64,000 bases of DNA from Alteribacter natronophilus (GTDB lineage: Bacteria > Bacillota > Bacilli > Bacillales > Salisediminibacteriaceae), in NCBI RefSeq assembly GCF_006007885.1, contig NZ_VCRO01000007.1:1-64000 (forward strand), read 5' to 3'. The notes beneath the pieces were generated by a model. The model saw nothing but the letters and a program-made list of their open reading frames with translations, was not told the DNA's origin and did not search any database. The position numbers were made by a program, and so were the translations under genes. Numbering within the stretch: position 1 is the first letter of the stretch; every line of letters begins with the position of its first letter. Shown here one piece after another: positions 36,721-49,133 of the stretch.

Positions 36721-39700
36721 TTGATAGATGTAAATAACTTTGAGTATATGAAGATTGGCTTGGCATCTCCGGACAAGATACGGTCCTGGTCAAGAGGCGA
36801 AGTTAAAAAGCCTGAAACAATCAACTACAGAACACTGAAGCCGGAAAAAGACGGCCTGTTCTGTGAACGCATTTTCGGTCCGACGAAAGACTGGGAATGC
36901 CACTGCGGTAAATACAAACGCGTCCGCTATAAGGGCGTTGTCTGTGACCGCTGCGGCGTGGAAGTTACCCGCGCCAAAGTCCGCCGTGAGCGTATGGGGC
37001 ACATTGAACTTGCTGCCCCTGTCTCTCACATCTGGTACTTCAAAGGGATTCCGAGCAGAATGGGACTTGTCCTGGACATGTCCCCGCGCTCCCTTGAAGA
37101 AGTCATTTATTTTGCTTCCTACGTTGTAACGGAAACGGGCGATACGCCGCTTGAGCTCAAGCAGCTGCTCTCCGAGCGTGAGTACCGTACCTACCGTGAA
37201 AAATACGGCCGTTCCTTTACGGCGCAGATGGGTGCCGAAGCGATCCGCAAGCTTCTTCAGGACATCGATCTCGACAAGGAAGTAAAAATGCTGAAAGAAG
37301 AGCTTCTCACTGCACAGGGCCAGCGCCGCACACGTGCGATTAAACGCCTTGAGGTGCTTGAAGCCTTCCGTAATTCCGGCAACAACCCGGACTGGATGAT
37401 TCTGGACGTGCTGCCGGTCATCCCGCCGGAACTTCGCCCGATGGTACAGCTGGACGGCGGACGTTTTGCCACGTCTGACCTGAACGACCTGTATCGCCGT
37501 GTAATTAACCGGAACAACCGTCTGAAGCGTCTTCTTGACCTTGGTGCACCGAGCATCATCGTACAGAACGAGAAACGTATGCTTCAGGAAGCGGTGGATG
37601 CCCTGATCGACAACGGCCGTCGCGGCCGCCCTGTTACAGGACCGGGTAACCGTCCGCTGAAGTCTCTCTCCCACATGCTTAAAGGTAAGCAGGGACGTTT
37701 CCGTCAGAACCTTCTCGGTAAACGTGTAGACTACTCCGGCCGTTCCGTAATCGTAGTAGGTCCGCACCTGAAGATGTATCAGTGCGGTCTGCCTAAGGAA
37801 ATGGCGCTGGAGCTGTTCAAGCCTTTCGTCATGAAAGAGCTCGTCAGCAAAGGCCTTGCCCATAATATTAAGAGCGCGAAGCGTAAAGTTGAGCGTGTTC
37901 AGCCTGAAGTCTGGGATGTTCTTGAAGAAGTGATCAGAGAGCATCCGGTTCTTCTTAACCGTGCCCCTACACTTCACAGACTGGGAATTCAGGCGTTTGA
38001 ACCAACACTTGTAGAAGGCCGCGCCATTAAGCTTCACCCGCTCGTATGTACGGCATACAACGCCGACTTCGACGGTGACCAGATGGCCGTTCACGTGCCC
38101 CTTTCAGCAGAGGCCCAGGCGGAATCCCGTCTTCTCATGCTGGCTGCACAGAACATCCTGAACCCTAAGGACGGTAAGCCGGTTGTAACGCCATCCCAGG
38201 ATATGGTTCTTGGTAACTACTACCTTACACTCGAGCGTAAGGATGCTGTTGGCGAAGGGAATGTCTACTACAGTGCCGATGAAGTGCTGACTGCCTATCA
38301 GAACGGGTATGTCCACCTTCACACAAGAATCTCGGTACCTGTAAACTCCCTTCCGAACAAACCATTCAAGGAAGATCAGAAAGACAAGATGCTCCTTACA
38401 TCTGTAGGTAAGATTATCTTTAACGAAATTCTTCCGCCGGAGTTCCCGTATATCAACGAACCGACGGGCTACAACCTGCAGGAGGAAATTCCGGAAAAAT
38501 ACATCGTTACAACTGATACGGATGTAAAAGCGGAGATTAAAGCACGGGATATTGTAAAACCATTCAAAAAAGGTTTCCTCGGTGATATCATCGCGGAAGT
38601 CTTCAAGAAATTTAAAGTATCCGAAACATCTGTCATGCTTGATAAGATGAAGGATCTCGGTTTCTACTACTCCACGAAAGCCGGTATTACAATCGGTGTA
38701 TCCGATATCGTGGTACTGAAGGACAAACAGGAAATCCTTGATGAAGCAGAACAGAAAGTTGAGCGCATCCTCAAGCAGTACCGCCGCGGTCTGATTACAG
38801 AGGAAGAGCGTTACGATAAAGTAATCGAGATCTGGAGTTCGGCTAAAGATGTGATCCAGAGCAAATTGATGGGCACACTTGACCCGACAAACCCGATCTT
38901 TATGATGAGTGACTCCGGTGCCCGGGGTAACGCATCGAACTTTACCCAGCTCGCCGGTATGCGTGGACTCATGGCCAACCCGTCCGGACGGATTATCGAG
39001 CTTCCGATTAAATCCAGTTTCCGTGAGGGACTTACGGTTCTTGAGTACTTTATTTCCACACACGGTGCCCGTAAAGGTCTTGCCGATACAGCCCTTAAAA
39101 CAGCTGACTCGGGTTACCTTACGCGCCGTCTCGTAGATGTGGCACAGGACGTAATCGTCCGTGAAAAAGACTGTGGAACCGACCGCGGTCTGAAGGTCGC
39201 ATCTATTACAGAAGGAACAGAAGTGATCGAGCCGCTCTACGATCGTCTCGTGGGCCGTGCTACGTTCCAGACTGTCCGTCATCCTGAATCAGGAGAGGTT
39301 CTTGCAGAGAAGAACGAGACGCTGGACGAAGATAAGGCAAAAGTGATTGAAGACGCAGGCGTTAAGGAAGTTACAATCCGTTCCGCCTTCACCTGTGATA
39401 CGAAACACGGGGTATGTAAAGCGTGTTACGGCCGCAACCTGGCAACGGGTTCAGAGGTTGAAGTCGGTGAAGCTGTCGGGATTATTGCCGCACAGTCCAT
39501 CGGTGAGCCGGGTACACAGCTTACAATGCGTACATTCCACACAGGCGGGGTAGCCGGTGACGATATTACGCAGGGTCTTCCGCGTATCCAGGAGCTTTTC
39601 GAAGCCCGGAACCCGAAAGGTCAGGCAGTCATTTCCGAGATCGAAGGTACGGTTACCGACGTGAAGGAAGTGAACGAGAAGAAGGAAATCATGGTTAAAG

Positions 39701-40335
39701 GTGAGATCGAAACCCGTTCTTACACAACGCCATATGGTGCCAGACTCAAAGTGGAAGTCGGTACGGAAGTGAAACCGGGAGAGGAACTCACAGAAGGTTC
39801 CATTGATCCTAAAGAACTTCTTACAGTATCCGGCGTACAGGGTGTACAGGAGTACCTCCTTCGTGAAGTACAGAAAGTATACCGTATGCAGGGTGTGGAA
39901 ATCGGCGACAAGCACGTTGAGGTAATGGTACGTCAGATGCTTCGCAAAATCCGGGTGCTTGATGCAGGAGATACGGAAGTTCTTCCGGGATCCCTTGTTG
40001 AAATCCATCAGTTTAACGAAGCAAACAAAGATGTTCTCCTCCGTGGAGGCACACCGTCAACCGGTAAACCGGTACTGCTCGGTATTACAAAAGCCTCTCT
40101 TGAGACGGACTCGTTCCTCTCAGCGGCATCCTTCCAGGAGACAACGCGTGTCCTTACAGATGCAGCGATCAAAGGGAAGCGGGATGAGCTCGTGGGACTC
40201 AAGGAGAACGTTATTATCGGTAAGCTTGTACCAGCCGGTACCGGCATGCAGCGCTACCGTAAAATCAATGTGGCTATGGACGAGGAAGAACAGACCGAAG
40301 TCCCTGCCATTGAAGAGGCAGCTGTACAGGAGTAA
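36721..40335 (+). CDS. rpoC: DNA-directed RNA polymerase beta' subunit
   Basis: A 1204-aa catalytic subunit. The N-terminal zinc site has CHCGKYKR and CDRCGVE; the active-site loop NADFDGDQM holds the three Asp ligands of magnesium. The second zinc site contains CKACYGR. The trigger-loop region [18 protein letters not shown] is intact. TTG 36721 follows GGGAGG, 36 nt after rpoB. Length matches B. subtilis RpoC (1199). Confidence 0.98.
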   Translation: MIDVNNFEYMKIGLASPDKIRSWSRGEVKKPETINYRTLKPEKDGLFCERIFGPTKDWECHCGKYKRVRYKGVVCDRCGVEVTRAKVRRERMGHIELAAPVSHIWYFKGIPSRMGLVLDMSPRSLEEVIYFASYVVTETGDTPLELKQLLSEREYRTYREKYGRSFTAQMGAEAIRKLLQDIDLDKEVKMLKEELLTAQGQRRTRAIKRLEVLEAFRNSGNNPDWMILDVLPVIPPELRPMVQLDGGRFATSDLNDLYRRVINRNNRLKRLLDLGAPSIIVQNEKRMLQEAVDALIDNGRRGRPVTGPGNRPLKSLSHMLKGKQGRFRQNLLGKRVDYSGRSVIVVGPHLKMYQCGLPKEMALELFKPFVMKELVSKGLAHNIKSAKRKVERVQPEVWDVLEEVIREHPVLLNRAPTLHRLGIQAFEPTLVEGRAIKLHPLVCTAYNADFDGDQMAVHVPLSAEAQAESRLLMLAAQNILNPKDGKPVVTPSQDMVLGNYYLTLERKDAVGEGNVYYSADEVLTAYQNGYVHLHTRISVPVNSLPNKPFKEDQKDKMLLTSVGKIIFNEILPPEFPYINEPTGYNLQEEIPEKYIVTTDTDVKAEIKARDIVKPFKKGFLGDIIAEVFKKFKVSETSVMLDKMKDLGFYYSTKAGITIGVSDIVVLKDKQEILDEAEQKVERILKQYRRGLITEEERYDKVIEIWSSAKDVIQSKLMGTLDPTNPIFMMSDSGARGNASNFTQLAGMRGLMANPSGRIIELPIKSSFREGLTVLEYFISTHGARKGLADTALKTADSGYLTRRLVDVAQDVIVREKDCGTDRGLKVASITEGTEVIEPLYDRLVGRATFQTVRHPESGEVLAEKNETLDEDKAKVIEDAGVKEVTIRSAFTCDTKHGVCKACYGRNLATGSEVEVGEAVGIIAAQSIGEPGTQLTMRTFHTGGVAGDDITQGLPRIQELFEARNPKGQAVISEIEGTVTDVKEVNEKKEIMVKGEIETRSYTTPYGARLKVEVGTEVKPGEELTEGSIDPKELLTVSGVQGVQEYLLREVQKVYRMQGVEIGDKHVEVMVRQMLRKIRVLDAGDTEVLPGSLVEIHQFNEANKDVLLRGGTPSTGKPVLLGITKASLETDSFLSAASFQETTRVLTDAAIKGKRDELVGLKENVIIGKLVPAGTGMQRYRKINVAMDEEEQTEVPAIEEAAVQE

Positions 40336-40439
40336 TTGTCAGGAGGGAGCAGGGGCCCTGTGCCCCCTCCCCGCCTGATTCTCATTACCTGGAGATGCAG
40401 CTTCCGAATCAGTCAGCTCAAAATAATTTAAAGCCGCTA

Positions 40440-40468
40440 TTGACACACAATTTTCACGGTGGTACTAT
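40440..40468 (+). promoter_or_regulatory. Sigma-A promoter of the L7Ae-like gene and str operon
   Basis: A perfect TTGACA (40440-40445), a 17-bp spacer and TACTAT (40463-40468), 42 bp before the rplGB start. Confidence 0.88.
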
Positions 40469-40509
40469 GTAGTGGTGCGCCTAATACCTGATGCTTTGGA
40501 GGATTATCT

Positions 40510-40758
40510 ATGTCTTATGAAAAAGTAGTGCAGGCCAGTGATAGAATAGTGGGCACCAAACAGACTTTAAAAGCACTGGAAGATAAACAGGTTAAAGAAT
40601 TGATCATTGCAGACGATGCTGATCATAAAGTACTGTCCCGTGTATTGGCTGAAGCTGAAACACAGGGAATACCGGTACAGACGGTCGATTCTATGAAAAA
40701 GCTTGGAAAAGCCTGTGGAATCGATGTATCAGCAGCGATCGTAGCAATAAAAAAGTAA
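40510..40758 (+). CDS. rplGB: L7Ae-family kink-turn-binding ribosomal protein (YbxF)
   Basis: An 82-aa protein of the L7Ae/L30e/S12e family, which binds kink-turn RNA. It has the expected alpha-beta fold pattern and the core [11 protein letters not shown] and [15 protein letters not shown]. subtilis YbxF, in the same place between rpoC and rpsL, binds K-turns and is a growth-phase ribosome component. A strong hairpin spans its stop codon and the gap to rpsL. Confidence 0.92.
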   Translation: MSYEKVVQASDRIVGTKQTLKALEDKQVKELIIADDADHKVLSRVLAEAETQGIPVQTVDSMKKLGKACGIDVSAAIVAIKK

Positions 40759-40809
40759 AAGGGGTTTTTGCTTGAGGGGCAGCCCTCACCAGGCAAAAAC
40801 TTTACTTTT
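40751..40809 (+). other. Long bulged hairpin spanning the rplGB stop codon
   Basis: AAAAGTAAA (40751-40759) and GTTTTTGC (40764-40771), separated by a 4-nt bulge, pair with GCAAAAAC and TTTACTTTT (40793-40809). TGAGGG/CCCTCA (40773-40788) caps the stem. It may act as a partial terminator or as an RNA site before rpsL. The tandem GA pairs of a K-turn were not found. Confidence 0.6.
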
Positions 40810-40854
40810 GCCCTTTTATGAACCACCTGGACCAGTGGACTTAAATATCGTTGA

Positions 40855-41286
<432 letters not shown>

Positions 41287-41339
41287 CGGACGAGTCGATC
41301 GAATATACAGAGACCTAACATCAGGAAGGAGGGGACCAC

Positions 41340-41810
41340 ATGCCTCGTAAAGGACCAGTACCAAAGAGAGACGTACTACCAGATCCGCTTTACAAATCAA
41401 AGCTAGTTACTCGTCTGATCAACCGTATGATGATCGACGGTAAGAAAGGTAAGGCACAGACTACGCTTTACCGTTCCTTTGAACTTGTTAAAGAGCGTAC
41501 CGGCAATGATCCTCAGGAAGTTTTTGAACAAGCTCTTAAGAACATCATGCCAGTACTTGAAGTAAAAGCCCGTCGTGTTGGTGGTGCAAACTACCAGGTG
41601 CCAATCGAAGTTAAGCCTGAGCGTCGTACGACACTAGGCCTTCGCTGGCTCGTGAGCTACGCTCGTCTTCGTGGAGAAAAATCCATGGAAGAGCGCCTTG
41701 CTAACGAAATCATGGACGCAGCAAACAATACGGGAGCCGCTGTTAAGAAGCGCGAAGACACTCACCGTATGGCGGAAGCTAACAAAGCATTCGCTCACTA
41801 CCGCTGGTAA
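41340..41810 (+). CDS. rpsG: 30S ribosomal protein S7
   Basis: A 156-aa primary binder of the 30S head and E-site neighbour, with the N-terminal [16 protein letters not shown] and the motif [11 protein letters not shown] intact. In E. coli S7 represses the str operon translationally; whether this holds here is unknown. ATG 41340 follows GGAAGGAGG. Confidence 0.98.
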   Translation: MPRKGPVPKRDVLPDPLYKSKLVTRLINRMMIDGKKGKAQTTLYRSFELVKERTGNDPQEVFEQALKNIMPVLEVKARRVGGANYQVPIEVKPERRTTLGLRWLVSYARLRGEKSMEERLANEIMDAANNTGAAVKKREDTHRMAEANKAFAHYRW

Positions 41811-41978
41811 AAGGATGATGTCCTTTGTGCAGATGGTCTGCCGCTGTAATGCTGCAGCCGTCTGCCGGACAATCTCCCGGCAATACAGTATCAAGCCGTC
41901 ATCACGGAATGCCCTTCACCGGCAGACCGGAAGCTGACGTGCAAACCAACATCTTCATTGAGGAAGGAGAAAATGACC

Positions 41979-44057
41979 ATGGGAAGAGAATTCTCCTTGG
42001 AAAAAACACGTAATATCGGGATCATGGCTCACATCGATGCCGGTAAAACGACAACAACTGAACGTGTTCTTTTCTATACCGGGCGTATTCATAAGATTGG
42101 TGAAACGCACGAGGGTGCTTCTCAAATGGACTGGATGGACCAGGAGCAGGAGCGTGGAATCACGATCACTTCTGCTGCGACCACAGCCGCTTGGAAAGAA
42201 CACCGTGTAAACATCATCGATACTCCTGGACACGTAGACTTTACCGTAGAGGTAGAGCGTTCTCTGCGTGTACTAGACGGTGCGGTAGCAGTACTTGACG
42301 CACAGTCAGGTGTAGAACCACAGACAGAAACTGTATGGCGCCAGGCAACAACTTACGGCGTACCACGGGTTGTTTTCGTAAACAAAATGGACAAGATCGG
42401 TGCCGACTTCATCTACTCTCTCGGTACACTGACTGATCGTCTCGGTGCAAACGCACAAGCGATCCAGCTGCCAATCGGTGCAGAGGATGAATTCGAAGGA
42501 ATCATCGACCTTGTTGAAATGCAGGCCTTCTATTACTTAGATGATCTCGGGTCACGTACAGAAGCACGTGAAATCCCGGATGAGTATAAGGATCAGGCGA
42601 ACGAGTACCGTGAAAAACTTATGGAAGCTGTATCCGAACTTGACGAGGACCTCATGATGAAGTACCTCGAAGGTGAAGAGATCACTACTGAAGAGATCAA
42701 AGCAGCGATCCGTAAAGGTACCTGTGACGTTGAATTCTACCCGGTTATCTGCGGTTCCGCCTTTAAAAACAAAGGTGTCCAGCTTATGCTTGACGCAGTA
42801 ATCGATTATCTGCCGTCCCCATTGGATGTACCTCCAATGACAGGACTTCTTCCGGAAAGTGAAGAAGAAGTTCTCCGTAAACCAGGTGACGAAGAGCCAT
42901 TTTCCGCACTTGCGTTTAAGGTAATGACGGATCCATTCGTCGGTAAGCTTACGTTTTTCCGTGTATACTCCGGAACTGTTGATGCAGGTTCTTACGTTAA
43001 GAACTCTACAAAAGACAAGCGTGAGCGTATGGGGCGTATCCTTCAGATGCACGCGAACCACCGTGAAGAGATTCCGACTTGCTACTCCGGTGATATCGCA
43101 GCAGGTGTAGGTCTGAAGAACACTTCTACAGGGGATACACTCTGTGACGAGAAGGACACTGTTATTCTCGAATCAATGGAATTCCCTGAGCCTGTAATCT
43201 CTCTATCTGTTGAGCCTAAATCAAAAGCAGACCAGGATAAAATGGGTATTGCTCTTGCCAAGCTTGCAGAAGAAGATCCAACATTCCGCACACACACTGA
43301 TGAAGAAACAGGACAGACGATCATCGCTGGTATGGGTGAGCTTCACCTCGACATCATCGTTGACCGTATGAAGCGTGAATTCAAAGTGGAAGCGAACGTT
43401 GGTGCTCCTCAGGTATCTTACCGTGAATCTATTCGCCAGGCGGCGAAAGTTGAAGGTAAATTCGTACGTCAGTCCGGTGGACGCGGTCAGTTCGGTCACG
43501 TCTGGGTTGAGTTCGAACCTAACGAAGAGGGCGCAGGATTTGAATTCGTTGATAAAATCGTCGGCGGTGTTGTTCCACGTGAATACATCCCATCTGTTGG
43601 ACAGGGTCTTGAAGAGTCCCTTAAAAACGGTATGCTTGCCGGTTACGAAGTTATCGACGTAAAAGCGACGCTCGTTGATGGATCCTACCATGATGTAGAC
43701 TCCAACGAGATGGCGTTTAAAGTAGCTGCTTCTCTTGCAGTAAAAGAAGCGGCGAAAAAATGTGACCCAGCAATTCTTGAGCCGGTAATGAAAGTTGAAG
43801 TTGTCGTGCCTGAAGAGTACATGGGAGACATTATGGGTGACGTAACTTCCCGCCGTGGACGCGTGGAAGGAATGGAAGCCCGCGGAAACGCACAGATTGT
43901 TAAAGCAATGGTGCCGCTTTCCGAAATGTTCGGCTACGCAACATCACTGCGTTCCAACACGCAGGGCCGTGGTCAGTACACAATGCACTTCGACCACTAT
44001 GAAGAGGTTCCGAAGAGCATTTCCGAAGAGATCATTAAAAAACAGACCGGTAAGTAA
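41979..44057 (+). CDS. fusA: Elongation factor G
   Basis: A 692-aa translocation GTPase, the same length as B. subtilis FusA. G1 is [10 protein letters not shown]3 DTPGHVDF and G4 NKMD; domains II-V follow with the SYRES and [14 protein letters not shown] segments of domain IV. ATG 41979 (MGREFSLEK) stands 8 nt after AAGGAGA; ATG 41973 is too close. The 168-nt gap from rpsG holds no other gene. Confidence 0.98.
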   Translation: MGREFSLEKTRNIGIMAHIDAGKTTTTERVLFYTGRIHKIGETHEGASQMDWMDQEQERGITITSAATTAAWKEHRVNIIDTPGHVDFTVEVERSLRVLDGAVAVLDAQSGVEPQTETVWRQATTYGVPRVVFVNKMDKIGADFIYSLGTLTDRLGANAQAIQLPIGAEDEFEGIIDLVEMQAFYYLDDLGSRTEAREIPDEYKDQANEYREKLMEAVSELDEDLMMKYLEGEEITTEEIKAAIRKGTCDVEFYPVICGSAFKNKGVQLMLDAVIDYLPSPLDVPPMTGLLPESEEEVLRKPGDEEPFSALAFKVMTDPFVGKLTFFRVYSGTVDAGSYVKNSTKDKRERMGRILQMHANHREEIPTCYSGDIAAGVGLKNTSTGDTLCDEKDTVILESMEFPEPVISLSVEPKSKADQDKMGIALAKLAEEDPTFRTHTDEETGQTIIAGMGELHLDIIVDRMKREFKVEANVGAPQVSYRESIRQAAKVEGKFVRQSGGRGQFGHVWVEFEPNEEGAGFEFVDKIVGGVVPREYIPSVGQGLEESLKNGMLAGYEVIDVKATLVDGSYHDVDSNEMAFKVAASLAVKEAAKKCDPAILEPVMKVEVVVPEEYMGDIMGDVTSRRGRVEGMEARGNAQIVKAMVPLSEMFGYATSLRSNTQGRGQYTMHFDHYEEVPKSISEEIIKKQTGK

Positions 44058-44182
44058 TCGGTTATTGTTTCAAGGCTGATTTTGTTGTAAGCTAAACTTG
44101 TTGTAAGCTTAGAGTGATAAAGGCTTTACGCCGTTTCGCTCTCAAAAATAAAACTAATAAGAAATCAAGGAGGAATTCGATC

Positions 44183-45373
44183 ATGGCTAAAGAAAAATTT
44201 GATCGTTCCAAAACGCATGCCAATATTGGTACAATTGGACACGTTGACCACGGTAAAACAACGCTAACTGCTGCTATTACGCACGTACTTCATAAGCAAT
44301 CCGGTAAAGGTTCTGCGATGGCTTATGACCAAATCGACGGAGCTCCTGAAGAGCGCGAGCGTGGAATCACAATCTCCACTGCACACGTTGAGTACGAAAC
44401 TGACAGCCGTCACTATGCACACGTAGACTGCCCAGGACACGCTGACTACGTTAAAAACATGATCACTGGTGCTGCTCAGATGGACGGAGCTATTCTTGTA
44501 GTATCCGCTGCTGACGGCCCAATGCCTCAGACTCGTGAGCACATTCTTCTTTCCCGTCAGGTAGGGGTACCTTCAATCGTAGTATTCCTTAACAAAACTG
44601 ACCAGGTTGACGACGAAGAGCTTCTTGAGCTTGTAGAAATGGAAGTACGTGACCTTCTTTCCGAGTACGACTTCCCTGGCGACGACATCCCAGTCGTTAA
44701 AGGTTCTGCTCTTAAAGCTCTTGAAGGCGATGCTGACCATGAGCAGGCAATTCTTGAGCTTATGCAGCAGGTTGACGACTACATCCCAACTCCAGAGCGC
44801 GACAAAGACAAGCCATTCATGATGCCTGTTGAGGACGTATTCTCAATCACTGGCCGTGGTACTGTTGCAACTGGCCGTGTTGAGCGTGGACAGCTTAACG
44901 TAGGTGACGAAGTTGAAATCATCGGTATCGAAGAAGAGTCCAAGAAGACTACTGTAACTGGAGTAGAAATGTTCCGTAAGCTTCTTGACTATGCTGAAGC
45001 TGGTGACAACATCGGTGCACTACTACGTGGTGTATCCCGTGACGACATCACTCGTGGACAGGTTCTTGCTAAGCCAGGAACAATCACTCCACACACTAAG
45101 TTCAAATCTGAAGTATACGTTCTTTCTAAAGAAGAGGGTGGACGTCACACTCCATTCTTCTCTAACTACCGTCCTCAGTTCTACTTCCGTACAACTGACG
45201 TAACTGGTGTTATCAACCTTCCAGAAGGCGTAGAAATGGTTATGCCTGGAGATAACATCGAAATGGTAGTTGAGCTTATCTCTCCAATCGCTATTGAAGA
45301 GGGAACTAAGTTCTCTATCCGTGAAGGTGGCCGTACAGTAGGCGCCGGCGTTGTTGCTGAAATCCAGGAGTAA
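44183..45373 (+). CDS. tuf: Elongation factor Tu
   Basis: A 396-aa GTPase delivering aminoacyl-tRNA. G1 GHVDHGKT, G3 DCPGHADY and G4 NKTD are intact, and the three-domain length equals B. subtilis EF-Tu. Codon use is strongly biased, as expected for a very highly expressed gene. ATG 44183 follows AAGGAGG; the longer frame from 44114 is leader sequence. A 12-bp direct repeat TTGTTGTAAGCT lies in the leader at 44082 and 44098. Confidence 0.98.
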   Translation: MAKEKFDRSKTHANIGTIGHVDHGKTTLTAAITHVLHKQSGKGSAMAYDQIDGAPEERERGITISTAHVEYETDSRHYAHVDCPGHADYVKNMITGAAQMDGAILVVSAADGPMPQTREHILLSRQVGVPSIVVFLNKTDQVDDEELLELVEMEVRDLLSEYDFPGDDIPVVKGSALKALEGDADHEQAILELMQQVDDYIPTPERDKDKPFMMPVEDVFSITGRGTVATGRVERGQLNVGDEVEIIGIEEESKKTTVTGVEMFRKLLDYAEAGDNIGALLRGVSRDDITRGQVLAKPGTITPHTKFKSEVYVLSKEEGGRHTPFFSNYRPQFYFRTTDVTGVINLPEGVEMVMPGDNIEMVVELISPIAIEEGTKFSIREGGRTVGAGVVAEIQE

Positions 45374-45398
45374 TAACAGCTGCGGATCATAAATGATT

Positions 45399-45440
45399 AG
45401 CCCCGGGTTCCTGTCTACAGGAGCCCGGGGCTTTTCTTTT
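45399..45440 (+). terminator. Intrinsic terminator after tuf
   Basis: AGCCCCGGGTTCCTG (45399-45413) pairs with CAGGAGCCCGGGGCT (45418-45432, one G-U), loop TCTA, followed by TTTCTTTTT. Confidence 0.94.
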
Positions 45441-45487
45441 TATGCAGGGTTTGTGCAGGGCAGGGAAATTTGTACTTGTGTCTAAAA

Positions 45488-45595
45488 TTGTCGCTTCGTC
45501 GATATCCGTTCCGTGAAGATCGATATATGCAAAGGAAGGTTGATATTTGTTCTGCAAAGGTCGATATATTCAATCGAAGGTTGATATCCGCTCCC
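45488..45595 (+). repeat. Phased GATAT repeat, array 2 (five units, 20-21-bp period)
   Basis: It starts TTGTCGCTTCGTCGATATC (45488-45506), matching array 1 at 200-218. GATAT cores occur at 45501, 45522, 45542, 45563 and 45583, each inside a GGTYGATAT-like unit. It lies 48 bp after the tuf terminator. The rest of the gap up to the S10 promoter (45596-45833) shows nothing I can support. Confidence 0.8.
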
Positions 45596-45833
45596 CAGTC
45601 CATCTGAGAGAGCGTCTATGCATAAGACGAGCAGTAACCTCACAGAGACTTTATTTAAACCACCCCGAAAACACCTTTCTTCTATATAAATACTCCCTGA
45701 CCCATGACCCAAAGAAAACGACGCAGAAATTCCACAAAGAAATTAATGGAACCCCTAATAACCCCTTGATATCACCTGCTACAGTCTTTATAATAGAAAA
45801 AGTGTGATTGCATATTGAAATTATGAAATCCAC

Positions 45834-45862
45834 TTGCCAGCCATTATTCATTCATGTATAAT
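45834..45862 (+). promoter_or_regulatory. Sigma-A promoter of the S10-spc-alpha superoperon
   Basis: TTGCCA (45834-45839), a 17-bp spacer and a perfect TATAAT (45857-45862); a second TATAAT follows at 45864-45869. The leader of roughly 130 nt to rpsJ contains GC-rich complementary stretches (near 45905-45945) but no clear terminator. Confidence 0.88.
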
Positions 45863-45908
45863 GTATAATGTTGGTCACATGACAGGCGTTGATGTGGAAG
45901 GTTGCTGA

Positions 45909-46310
<402 letters not shown>

Positions 46311-46340
46311 ATATCAGATAGAAAACAGGAGGTGTGACTC

Positions 46341-46970
46341 ATGACCAAAGGAATCTTAGGTAAAAAACTCGGTATGACTCAAGTGTTTTCAGATAACGGC
46401 GAGGTCATTCCGGTAACAGTAATCGAAGCAGAGCCAAACGTTATTCTTCAGAAGAAGACTGCTGAGGCTGACGGTTACGAAGCGATCCAGCTTGGTTTCG
46501 GTGACAAGAAAGAACACCGCGCCAACAAGCCGGAAAAAGGACACGCTGCTAAAGCTGACACTGCCCCTAAGCGCTACGTTAAGGAAATCCGCGACGTTTC
46601 AGGTGCGGATTACGAAGTTGGTCAGGAAGTCAAAGTAGATACATTTGCAGCAGGAGACGTCGTAGACGTAACAGGAACATCCAAGGGTAAAGGTTTCCAG
46701 GGTGCAATCAAGCGCCACAACCAGTCCCGCGGACCAATGTCCCACGGTTCCCGTTACCACCGTCGTCCCGGTTCAATGGGTCCTGTTGACCCGAACCACG
46801 TTCGCAAAGGCAAAAACCTGCCTGGACAAATGGGTGGCGAAACGAAAACAGTTCAAAACCTTGAAGTTGTCCGTGTAGATACAGACCGCAACTTGCTCTT
46901 GGTAAAAGGAAATGTACCGGGCGCTAAGAAAAGCTACGTTACAGTTGAATCTGCTGTAAAAGCTAAATAA
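46341..46970 (+). CDS. rplC: 50S ribosomal protein L3
   Basis: A 209-aa early assembly protein near the peptidyl-transferase centre. The extended central loop has [17 protein letters not shown]. Length equals B. subtilis L3. ATG 46341 follows AGGAGGTG, 30 nt after rpsJ. Confidence 0.98.
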   Translation: MTKGILGKKLGMTQVFSDNGEVIPVTVIEAEPNVILQKKTAEADGYEAIQLGFGDKKEHRANKPEKGHAAKADTAPKRYVKEIRDVSGADYEVGQEVKVDTFAAGDVVDVTGTSKGKGFQGAIKRHNQSRGPMSHGSRYHRRPGSMGPVDPNHVRKGKNLPGQMGGETKTVQNLEVVRVDTDRNLLLVKGNVPGAKKSYVTVESAVKAK

Positions 46971-46999
46971 GAAGAACGATTGAGAAAGGAGGAGCCCTG

Positions 47000-47623
47000 A
47001 TGCCTAAAGTTGCTCTATTTAACCAGTCTGGTTCACAAGTCGGCGACATCGAACTTGCTGAATCAGTGTTCGGTATTGAGCCGAACGAAAGTGTACTTCA
47101 CGACGCAGTAGTGATGCAGCAAGCATCCGAACGTCAAGGTACACATGCAGTAAAAGGACGTTCAGACGTTCGTGGTGGCGGTAAGAAGCCATGGAGACAG
47201 AAAGGAACCGGTCGTGCCCGTCACGGTACAATCCGTTCCCCAATCTGGGTAGGCGGTGGAGTTGCATTTGGCCCGACGCCACGCAGCTACGCTTACAAAC
47301 TTCCTAAGAAAGTAAGACGTCTGGCGATCAAGTCAGCTCTTTCCACGAAAGTAGCGGCAGAAGAAATCCGCGTACTCGAAGGACTGAGCCTTGACGCACC
47401 AAAAACGAAAGAGATGAAAGCTCTCCTAAACGGAATCTCCGCAGGTGCAAAAACACTTGTTGTGACTGCCGGTTATGACGATGCTGTTGCTCTTTCAACA
47501 AACAACCTTCCAGGAGTGAAGACAGTCACTGCTGAAGGACTCAACGTTGTTGACGTACTCAACTACGACAACCTCGTAATCACGCAGGACGCTGTTAAAC
47601 AGGTAGAGGAGGTGCTTGCATAA
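47000..47623 (+). CDS. rplD: 50S ribosomal protein L4
   Basis: A 207-aa protein lining the exit tunnel. The tunnel loop contains [18 protein letters not shown], where macrolide-resistance changes would occur; none is obvious. In E. coli L4 regulates this operon, but Bacillus appears not to use that mechanism. Its stop shares one base with the rplW start. Confidence 0.98.
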   Translation: MPKVALFNQSGSQVGDIELAESVFGIEPNESVLHDAVVMQQASERQGTHAVKGRSDVRGGGKKPWRQKGTGRARHGTIRSPIWVGGGVAFGPTPRSYAYKLPKKVRRLAIKSALSTKVAAEEIRVLEGLSLDAPKTKEMKALLNGISAGAKTLVVTAGYDDAVALSTNNLPGVKTVTAEGLNVVDVLNYDNLVITQDAVKQVEEVLA

Positions 47624-47913
47624 TGGCAAACGCACGTGATATTATTAAGCGCCCCGTAATCACCGAACGTTCTACTGATCTTATGGCTGAGAAAAAGTAC
47701 ACTTTTGAAGTGGACACTCGCGCCAACAAAAACCAGATCAAAAGCGCAATCGAAGAGATCTTCGGCGTGAAGGTGGAAAAAGTAAACACGATGAACTACA
47801 AAGGTAAGTTCCGTCGTTTCGGACGTTATACAGGCTATAAAAGCAACCGCAAAAAAGCCATTGTTCAACTGACACCGGACAGCAAAGAACTCGACTTCTT
47901 TGAAGGTGCATAA
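47623..47913 (+). CDS. rplW: 50S ribosomal protein L23
   Basis: A 96-aa protein at the tunnel exit, docking site for trigger factor and [18 protein letters not shown] begins the fold, and the basic loop around [20 protein letters not shown] is present. The TAATG overlap with rplD indicates coupling. Confidence 0.98.
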   Translation: MANARDIIKRPVITERSTDLMAEKKYTFEVDTRANKNQIKSAIEEIFGVKVEKVNTMNYKGKFRRFGRYTGYKSNRKKAIVQLTPDSKELDFFEGA

Positions 47914-47942
47914 GAAGTTTTTAGTGAAGGAGGGAAAATCTG

Positions 47943-48773
47943 ATGGCTATCAAAAAGTATAAACCGATTACTAATGGTCGACGCGGCATGACAGGCCTTG
48001 ATTTCCAGGAAATCACGACTGACAAGCCCGAAAAATCACTACTGGCTCCATTGAAGCAGCGCGCAGGACGTAACAACCAGGGACGCATCTCTGTACGTCA
48101 CCAGGGCGGCGGACACAAGCGCCAGTATCGTATTATCGACTTTAAACGTAACAAAGATGGAATTCCAGGACGCGTTGCTACGATCGAATATGATCCGAAC
48201 CGTTCTGCTAACATCGCACTAATCAACTATGCTGATGGTGAAAAGCGCTACATTCTTGCTCCGAAAGGACTTCAGGTAGGCGCAGAAATCGTATCCGGCA
48301 AAGATGCTGACATCAAAGCGGGTAACGCCCTTCAGCTTAAAGACATTCCAGTGGGTACAATCATCCACAACATCGAGCTTAAGCCAGGAAAAGGCGGACA
48401 GCTTGTACGTTCAGCGGGTGCTGAAGCTCAGCTTCTCGGTAAAGAAGGAGACTACGTTCTAGTACGTCTTCGCTCCGGTGAAACTCGTATGATCCTTGCC
48501 ACTTGCCGCGCAACAGTCGGCCAGGTTGGTAACGTTGAGCACGAGCTTGTAAACATCGGTAAAGCCGGACGCTCACGCTGGCTCGGTAAACGTCCTACTG
48601 TACGTGGTTCCGTAATGAACCCTAGCGATCACCCACACGGTGGTGGTGAAGGACGCGCGCCAATCGGACGTAAATCACCAATGTCTCCTTGGGGCAAACC
48701 AACCCTTGGTTTCAAAACGCGTAAGAAGAACAAAGACACTGACAAGTACATTGTACGTCGTCGTAAAAAATAA
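47943..48773 (+). CDS. rplB: 50S ribosomal protein L2
   Basis: A 276-aa protein essential for subunit joining and peptidyl transfer. The C-terminal loop with [18 protein letters not shown] holds the conserved His. ATG 47943 follows AAGGAGG. A perfect 10-bp hairpin follows the stop codon (48784-48808). Confidence 0.98.
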   Translation: MAIKKYKPITNGRRGMTGLDFQEITTDKPEKSLLAPLKQRAGRNNQGRISVRHQGGGHKRQYRIIDFKRNKDGIPGRVATIEYDPNRSANIALINYADGEKRYILAPKGLQVGAEIVSGKDADIKAGNALQLKDIPVGTIIHNIELKPGKGGQLVRSAGAEAQLLGKEGDYVLVRLRSGETRMILATCRATVGQVGNVEHELVNIGKAGRSRWLGKRPTVRGSVMNPSDHPHGGGEGRAPIGRKSPMSPWGKPTLGFKTRKKNKDTDKYIVRRRKK

Positions 48774-48783
48774 CGGGATTGAA

Positions 48784-48808
48784 CTACGGTTCTGCCTAAG
48801 AACCGTAG
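48784..48808 (+). other. Perfect 10-bp hairpin between rplB and rpsS
   Basis: CTACGGTTCT (48784-48793) pairs exactly with AGAACCGTAG (48799-48808), loop GCCTA. No T-run follows, so a processing or protein-binding site is more likely than a terminator. Confidence 0.6.
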
Positions 48809-48833
48809 GGCAGTCACGAAGGGAGGTACACTC

Positions 48834-49112
48834 ATGGGTCGCAGCCTGAAAAAAGGACCTTTTGTCGATGAACATCTAATGAAGAAAGTAGAAACGCAGA
48901 ACGAAAATGATGACAAAAAAGTGATCAAAACCTGGTCTCGCCGTTCTACAATTTTCCCGCAATTCATCGGTCACACGATCGCGGTTTATGATGGCCGCAA
49001 ACACGTACCGGTTTACGTATCAGAAGATATGGTTGGACACAAGCTTGGCGAGTTCGCTCCTACACGGACTTACAAAGGCCACGCTTCTGACGACAGAAAA
49101 ACGAAACGCTAA
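48834..49112 (+). CDS. rpsS: 30S ribosomal protein S19
   Basis: A 92-aa head protein contacting S13 and the A-site side of the head. [18 protein letters not shown] and [14 protein letters not shown] are family signatures. Same length as B. subtilis. ATG 48834 follows AGGGAGG. Confidence 0.98.
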   Translation: MGRSLKKGPFVDEHLMKKVETQNENDDKKVIKTWSRRSTIFPQFIGHTIAVYDGRKHVPVYVSEDMVGHKLGEFAPTRTYKGHASDDRKTKR

Positions 49113-49133
49113 TAAAGAGGGGAGGTACTTTCC

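Noticed and set aside
36790-39282. Long minus-strand frames opposite rpoC (392-434 codons)
   Set aside because: They are mirror frames of a strongly codon-biased gene, without ribosome sites or domain similarity.
40764-40800. Kink-turn in the hairpin after rplGB
   Set aside because: The inner helix is fully Watson-Crick paired and the tandem G-A pairs that define a K-turn are not present.
41973-41978. Upstream ATG for fusA
   Set aside because: It stands only 2 nt from the ribosome site; ATG 41979 has normal spacing and the family N-terminus.
45547-45807. An 86-codon frame in the tuf-rpsJ gap
   Set aside because: It runs over the GATAT repeat array with no ribosome site or recognisable domain.
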